Of a DNA stretch of 38,763 nucleotides, positions 34,507 through 38,763 are shown one piece after another; the first letter of the stretch is position 1, and the number at the start of each line of letters is the position of its first letter. The stretch comes from Roseiflexus sp. (GTDB lineage: Bacteria > Chloroflexota > Chloroflexia > Chloroflexales > Roseiflexaceae), in the NCBI GenBank assembly GCA_017743475.1, contig JAGHYV010000043.1, positions 1-38,763 on the forward strand, read 5' to 3'. The notes beneath the pieces are model-generated. The model saw only the letters and a program-made list of their open reading frames with translations, did no database searches and was not told where the DNA came from. The position numbers and the translations under genes were made by a program.

Positions 34507-35487
34507 TCACCGATACCCATGCGGATGACGGCGATGCCATTCCCAGGCGCTTTCGATGATCTGTTCCAGACGCGGGAAGCGCGGCGACCAGCCGAGTTCG
34601 TTGCGGATCTTCTCCGACGAAGCGATCAGGATCGCCGGATCGCCAGGGCGCCGTGGACCAAACTCATACGGAATGGGGTGACCAGTTACCTTCCGTGCCG
34701 TTTCGACAACCTCCAGATTGGTGAAACCGTTGCCGTTGCCCAGGTTGTATGCACGACTGCCCAGGCGATCAAGGGCTTCGAGCGCCAGAATGTGCGCCTG
34801 AGCCAGATCGAGCACGTGGACATAGTCGCGCACGCATGTGCCATCCTTCGTCGGATAATCATTGCCGAAAATGATTACCTTCTCACGCTGACCAAGCGCA
34901 ACCTGGAGCACAATCGGGATCAGATGCAGTTCCGGCTCGTGATGCTCCCCGCGGTCGGGCGTGCCGCCAGCAGCGTTGAAATAGCGCAGACAGGCGTACT
35001 TCAACCCGTAGATCCGCTCGAACCAGTAAAGCATCCGTTCGATGAAATATTTCGACTCACCATACGGCGAACCCGGCACAATCCGTTCATCGGCATCGAT
35101 TGGGATGGTTGCCGGATCATCGAACAGATTGGCGGTGGACGAGAGAATGAAGCGCCCTACGCCATGCGCAACTGCCTGTTCCAGCAGGTTTGCTGCTGCG
35201 ACCAGATTGTCGCGCAGATATTTGAGCGGGAGTTGCATGCTCTCTCCCACCAGCGTAAATGACGCAAAGTGCATAATACCGTCGAACCCGCGGTGATCGC
35301 GAAACAGGCGTGCCACTGCGTCGAGATCGCGCAGATCGCCTTCAACAAAGGCAGCACCAGATGGCACGGCTTCGCGATGACCCTGATAGAGATTGTCGAA
35401 CACGACGACATCGTGACCGGCTGCAAGAAGTTCTGCGGCGCAGATGCTTCCGATATAACCAGCGCCTCCGGTAACAAGGATTTTCAA
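34507..35487 (-). CDS. galE: UDP-glucose 4-epimerase
   Basis: GalE interconverts UDP-glucose and UDP-galactose, using bound NAD. The product is an extended short-chain dehydrogenase with the NAD motif GGAGYIG (7-13), the catalytic Ser116/117 region in LSSTAN, and YGESK (Tyr142, Lys146). The start is taken as TTG 35487 because GGAGG lies six bases upstream and the NAD-binding strand begins at once, giving 326 residues, normal for the family; the frame is open 24 codons further. It ends six bases from the chemoreceptor frame on the opposite strand. Confidence 0.93.
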   Translation of the reverse strand: MKILVTGGAGYIGSICAAELLAAGHDVVVFDNLYQGHREAVPSGAAFVEGDLRDLDAVARLFRDHRGFDGIMHFASFTLVGESMQLPLKYLRDNLVAAANLLEQAVAHGVGRFILSSTANLFDDPATIPIDADERIVPGSPYGESKYFIERMLYWFERIYGLKYACLRYFNAAGGTPDRGEHHEPELHLIPIVLQVALGQREKVIIFGNDYPTKDGTCVRDYVHVLDLAQAHILALEALDRLGSRAYNLGNGNGFTNLEVVETARKVTGHPIPYEFGPRRPGDPAILIASSEKIRNELGWSPRFPRLEQIIESAWEWHRRHPHGYR

Positions 35488-35520
35488 GGCGAACCTCCGT
35501 AGCAAGGACGAATCGGGCAC

Positions 35521-35529
35521 AGTATAGCA
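35521..35529 (-). promoter_or_regulatory. Possible extended -10 promoter of galE
   Basis: The minus strand reads TGCTATACT about 34 bases before the TTG start, identical to the sequence upstream of the kinase gene at 7911-7919. A clear -35 was not found. Confidence 0.5.
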
Positions 35530-35621
35530 CAGGCAGCCCACAATCGCGACTATGTACAACGTGCGCCTTTTATGCTATGCTACCAGAAAGGTATGACATT
35601 GCTTCGTTCAGGGACAGAGCT

Positions 35622-36053
35622 ATGGGAATAACCGATCGAATGCTCATCGGAGCGATTGCAAGCAACCCCGCCGATTTTCACGGCGCTGGCGAATACCGTT
35701 GCTGTCGCACGTGCATGGTGATCTACTTCACATCGGCCAGGAAACCTGATACTGCCCATGAAGGGCACAATACATTTTCCTTACCAGCGCTCAACCCTGA
35801 CGGGTCCGGCAAACTTGTGCGCGCCTTCCAGCGCTATATCGAGCGCTGGCCGCCTGAGCGGCGCGAGCAGATCGAACGCTTTGCGCAGCGCAAAGGGTGG
35901 GATATGGCGATGGAGTTGAAGTACGGCGGCGGGGCGCTTGAGGACCACGAGGCTGCCGAATGGCAGGAGATCATCAACGCGCGGCTTGAGCAATTAATGC
36001 GTCAGGCGCGCCAGCAGATTGAATCCAGCGCGCCGGTTCCACAATCAAAATAA
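35622..36053 (+). CDS. Hypothetical protein with a short cysteine cluster
   Basis: A 143-residue soluble protein I do not recognise. It has a cysteine cluster YRCCRTC (Cys27, 28, 31), which could bind a metal, and a charged helical C-terminal half (from GKLVRAFQRYIERW to LEQLMRQARQQ). The start at 35622 fits a weak GGGAC-type site; another ATG is open 15 codons upstream. It is divergent from galE, and its last nine bases overlap the end of the convergent CpXC gene. Confidence 0.6.
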   Translation: MGITDRMLIGAIASNPADFHGAGEYRCCRTCMVIYFTSARKPDTAHEGHNTFSLPALNPDGSGKLVRAFQRYIERWPPERREQIERFAQRKGWDMAMELKYGGGALEDHEAAEWQEIINARLEQLMRQARQQIESSAPVPQSK

Positions 36054-37379
36054 CATCACGCCCGCTTCACGCGCCAGTTGACGTAAACGCTCACTGGCAG
36101 GCTTACGCCCGCTCTTCTCCATCTGATCCGCCAGTTCGTTCAGATGCCTGACGAAGGCAGGTGTTATCATTGCCGGATTCTGGCGCAAAAGTTTCGTCGC
36201 TTCCTGCGACGTCTCCGCATGAAGCAATTGGCTGATGAAGCGATCTTCGGGCGAAAGGGATTCTTCGACGATCTGGGTTGCAAGTTGCTCAATTGCGCGC
36301 AACCGTTCTACCAGCTGATCCTGACCGCTGCGTTCAGCCGCTGCCAGGTTGGAGCGGAGCACCAGCATGAATGCATCGTTGATCTCATCGCGGCGCTCAC
36401 GCAGCACAGTCGCCGGGTCTGCCGCATCGAGCGCCGCACGCAACAGGTTCGTGCCAGCATCGAACAGTTCCTGCGCTTCCCGATCCATACGCTCGACGGT
36501 TGCGAGAATAATGCTCCGCCGCGCCGTCAGGCGTTCCGCCGTCGCCCGGTCGCCAGACTGCTCTGCCTGCTCGATGCGGGCAGTCCACTCCTCAAAGAAA
36601 CTGTAGTCGATTGCGGGGCGCAGTTCGGCGATCAACCCTTCCAGTTCATCATCGTTCGCCGCTATTAGGCGCTCAACCGCCTCCGTCGTTGCAATATCAG
36701 GCGCATCGAGCGCTGCCTTCTCGCCTGCGCTGGCAAAACCGACCATTTCTGCCAGCCGCCGACGCAGCGCCATCAGCACCTGTGCCGAGTCTTTGCGCCC
36801 CACCTGGCTGCTGGCAACGATAAACGCATCAAGGGTTGCAAAAAATGACTCGTCCAGCTGGTCACGCTGTTGTTCAACAAGCGCCTTGAGCGCCTCTTCG
36901 CCACGTTCGGCAGCTTCTGCCAGCCGCGCAATCAGATCAACACGCTGATGCTGGGCTTCGATCTTCTCACGCGACACGCCATCGGCTTCGAGAATGGCAT
37001 CAATCAGCGAGTTGATCGTCAGAAAGCGGCGTGGTGCCAGCAGATATGCACGTGGCGCATTTGGCGGCAGCGTACGCATCACCAGCGCTGCAGCATCGCC
37101 GATAAAACGCTCCTGTTCCTCCTGGCGAGCATTGAGTTGCTGCGGAATGTGCACGAGCGCCAGTTGTTTGGCAGCATCATGGTAGAACAACGGCGCGCTG
37201 ATCATAATCGCCATGCTGCAATTAGGGCAGATTGCAAGGTTTAACTGCCCGGCAATTAGACGCGCCTTCAATTCGGGATGCTGCGCCGCATCGACAATTG
37301 TGGCGATCGACGCACGAAGCAGTGTGCGGCAGGATGGACAGGTCAGCTGAATGACCTGTGCTGATGGACCCGTGGTCAC
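36045..37379 (-). CDS. CpXC domain protein
   Basis: A 444-residue protein. The N-terminal CpXC domain has two CxxC pairs, CPSC (Cys14, 17) and CPNC (Cys51, 54), expected to bind zinc. The remainder is a long, charged, alpha-helical region containing several repeated motifs such as QRDQLDESFFATLDAFIVAS and LRRRLAEMVGFASAGE, without a membrane helix. The GTG at 37379 is chosen because AAAGGG lies six bases upstream; the frame is open 20 codons further to another GTG at 37439, but that one sits within a few bases of the -10 box. No function is known for this family. Confidence 0.82.
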   Translation of the reverse strand: MTTGPSAQVIQLTCPSCRTLLRASIATIVDAAQHPELKARLIAGQLNLAICPNCSMAIMISAPLFYHDAAKQLALVHIPQQLNARQEEQERFIGDAAALVMRTLPPNAPRAYLLAPRRFLTINSLIDAILEADGVSREKIEAQHQRVDLIARLAEAAERGEEALKALVEQQRDQLDESFFATLDAFIVASSQVGRKDSAQVLMALRRRLAEMVGFASAGEKAALDAPDIATTEAVERLIAANDDELEGLIAELRPAIDYSFFEEWTARIEQAEQSGDRATAERLTARRSIILATVERMDREAQELFDAGTNLLRAALDAADPATVLRERRDEINDAFMLVLRSNLAAAERSGQDQLVERLRAIEQLATQIVEESLSPEDRFISQLLHAETSQEATKLLRQNPAMITPAFVRHLNELADQMEKSGRKPASERLRQLAREAGVMLF

Positions 37380-37443
37380 ACGATACCCTTTCAGAATCGC
37401 ACGCGCCGGACGCACCGGCGCAGACGGATAACCAGTCACGGGT

Positions 37444-37452
37444 ATTATATCA
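37444..37452 (-). promoter_or_regulatory. Extended -10 promoter of the CpXC gene
   Basis: The minus strand reads TGATATAAT, a TGN extension plus a perfect TATAAT. Transcription would start near 37437, leaving an untranslated leader of about 58 bases before the GTG at 37379. Confidence 0.65.
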
Positions 37453-37489
37453 CGGATCGCGCGTCTGCGATTCTGGCATAACTATCGAC

Positions 37490-37518
37490 TTGACGGGCAC
37501 AATCATGAGACGTATACT
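37490..37518 (+). promoter_or_regulatory. Promoter of cysK
   Basis: TTGACG (37490-37495) and TATACT (37513-37518) are spaced by exactly 17 bases, placing the start of transcription near 37525, about 36 bases before the cysK ATG. It is divergent from the CpXC promoter. Confidence 0.8.
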
Positions 37519-37560
37519 TCCAATGTTACGCAACAAAAACAACAAACGAAAGAGGAACCC

Positions 37561-38490
37561 ATGCGCATTTACGGAAGCATTACCGAACTCGTGGGCAATA
37601 CGCCGCTTGTGCGCCTGAACCGGGTGAACGATACCCACGCCACTGTCGTTGCCAAACTCGAATGGTTCAACCCCGCTGGCAGCGTCAAAGATCGCATTGG
37701 GCTGGCGATGATCGAAGCTGCCGAACGCGACGGCATCATCCGCCCTGGCGAGACGGTGATCGTCGAGCCGACGAGCGGAAACACCGGTATTGGGCTGGCG
37801 TTCGTGGCGGCGGCAAAAGGATATAAAGTCATTCTGACGATGCCAGAGACGATGAGCATCGAGCGACGCAAGCTGCTACGTGGTTTCGGCGCCGAACTGG
37901 TGCTGACGCCTGGCGCAGAAGGGATGCGTGGCGCTATCGCCCAGGCAGAGGCGATCGCCGCTGAACTGCCAAATGCATGGATTCCGCAGCAGTTCAAGAA
38001 TCCCGCCAACCCTGAGATTCACCGCCGCACGACCGCCGAAGAACTGTGGCGCGATACTGACGGTCAGATCGACATTCTGGTTTCTGGGGTCGGCACTGGT
38101 GGAACGCTGACCGGCGTGTCGGAAGTGATCAAGCCGCGCAAGCCATCGTTCTATGTCGTGGCAGTCGAACCGGAAGCATCGCCGGTTCTTTCGGGCGGGA
38201 AGCCTGGTCCGCACAAGATTCAAGGGATCGGTGCCGGTTTCATCCCTGACGTGCTCAACACAAAAGCGTATGATGAAGTGTTCCGTGTGTCAAATGAGCA
38301 GGCTTTCGAGATGGCGCGTCGTCTGGCGCGCGAAGAAGGTTTGATGGTTGGCATCAGTTCGGGTGCGGCAGCGTACGCGGCGCTGGAAATCGCGCGGCGC
38401 CCGGAGAATGCTGGTAAATTGATTGTGTTTATCTCCGCATCGAATGGCGAACGCTACCTGAGCACGCCGCTGTACGGTGATGATGTGTAA
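37561..38490 (+). CDS. cysK: Cysteine synthase A (O-acetylserine sulfhydrylase)
   Basis: CysK makes L-cysteine from O-acetylserine and sulfide, with pyridoxal phosphate. The 309-residue product has GNTPLVRL near the start, the PLP lysine Lys43 in NPAGSVKDR, the phosphate-binding and substrate loop PTSGNTGIG, and the second PLP-phosphate loop [10 protein letters not shown]. Length is standard. A GAGGAA ribosome site precedes the ATG. It appears to be a single-gene unit with its own promoter; no terminator was seen after it, only repeats. Confidence 0.96.
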   Translation: MRIYGSITELVGNTPLVRLNRVNDTHATVVAKLEWFNPAGSVKDRIGLAMIEAAERDGIIRPGETVIVEPTSGNTGIGLAFVAAAKGYKVILTMPETMSIERRKLLRGFGAELVLTPGAEGMRGAIAQAEAIAAELPNAWIPQQFKNPANPEIHRRTTAEELWRDTDGQIDILVSGVGTGGTLTGVSEVIKPRKPSFYVVAVEPEASPVLSGGKPGPHKIQGIGAGFIPDVLNTKAYDEVFRVSNEQAFEMARRLAREEGLMVGISSGAAAYAALEIARRPENAGKLIVFISASNGERYLSTPLYGDDV

Positions 38491-38539
38491 ATGATGATCC
38501 GACACAACCGTTTCTGACTTCGGTACGTATGGTGGTATA

Positions 38540-38559
38540 GAGAACTGAGAACCGGGAAT
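38540..38559 (+). repeat. Short copy of the heptamer repeat
   Basis: GAGAACTGAGAACCGGGAAT repeats the RAGAACY heptamers seen at 13731-13821, here with only two to three units, directly before the dispersed repeat block. Confidence 0.55.
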
Positions 38560-38566
38560 ATTGCTG

Positions 38567-38711
38567 GAGATCGAGAATCTAACCCGGTATGTGACTCTTA
38601 CCGTCGGGCTAATGAAAGATTATCGATATGAACCGGTACCTTACCTCTTGCCGTGGGGCTAATGGAGATTAAGAATTTAATCCGGTATACGCCCTTGCCG
38701 TGGGGCTAAAG
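38567..38711 (+). repeat. Three tandem units of about 47-50 bases
   Basis: The units at about 38567-38614, 38615-38664 and 38665-38711 each run from an AGAT..AGAAT-like start, through AACCGGTA or ATCCGGTA, to CCGTGGGGCTAA. The third merges into copy 3 of the dispersed repeat. This suggests the element grew by local duplication. Confidence 0.65.
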
Positions 38712-38763
38712 CCCTCGGCTCTACGGGGCAAAGCCCGCCTGCGCGGGCTAAAGTAGAATAATT
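38665..38763 (-). repeat. Dispersed AATTATTC...CCGGATT repeat, copy 3
   Basis: Read on the minus strand from the right edge it begins AATTATTCTACTTTAGCCCG, continues with the palindrome AGCCCGCGCAGGCGGGCTTTG and GAGGGCTTTAGCCCCACGGC, and ends at TATACCGGATTAAATTCTTA. It matches copies 1 and 2 in the opposite orientation and may run past the window edge. Confidence 0.75.

Overview
The window looks like chromosomal DNA from a filamentous anoxygenic phototroph of the Chloroflexota, most likely Roseiflexus or a close relative. This is inferred from the moderately high GC content, the many Pro/Thr-rich surface linkers, the membrane Ser/Thr kinases, the split glycine decarboxylase genes, and the dispersed palindromic and short tandem repeats between genes. 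No rRNA, tRNA, CRISPR array or intact transposase was seen.

Layout. 1-3030: dnaX, ybaB/ebfC and recR behind a clear -35/-10 promoter. 3035-7829, minus strand: a DUF3048 lipoprotein, a glycosyltransferase resembling tRNA-queuosine mannosyltransferase, and just upstream of the latter a transmembrane Ser/Thr kinase. 8075-11765: a large HEAT-repeat protein overlapping a receiver/RodZ-type HTH/membrane-anchor fusion. 11914-17688: a tandem glycine riboswitch with a terminator, then gcvT, gcvH, gcvPA, a degenerate phosphotransferase-fold protein, and gcvPB. 18006-24656: murI, an FHA-domain clostripain-like protease, and a second transmembrane Ser/Thr kinase. 24664-29650: a lipoprotein, a frameshifted luciferase-like monooxygenase, NDH-2, another lipoprotein, then about 1.4 kb of gene remnants (nucleotidyltransferase pair, subtilase). 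29776-34500: a TPR/BTAD transcriptional regulator and a chemoreceptor reading frame interrupted by three in-frame TAG codons. 34507-38763: galE, a small Cys-containing protein, a CpXC-domain protein, cysK, and a block of dispersed and tandem repeats at the right edge.

How the genes work together. The best-defined pathway is glycine cleavage: the T, H and both P subunits are present, and the riboswitch should turn the operon on when glycine is abundant; the L protein is not in this window. The second theme is signalling on serine/threonine phosphorylation: two kinases with outer sensor-like domains, an FHA phosphothreonine reader fused to a caspase-like protease, a receiver fused to a membrane-anchored HTH, and a BTAD regulator. 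The least familiar elements are the pseudo-phosphotransferase inside the glycine operon, the HEAT plus receiver-HTH-membrane gene pair, the FHA-protease fusion, and the chemoreceptor with three amber codons but no frameshift.
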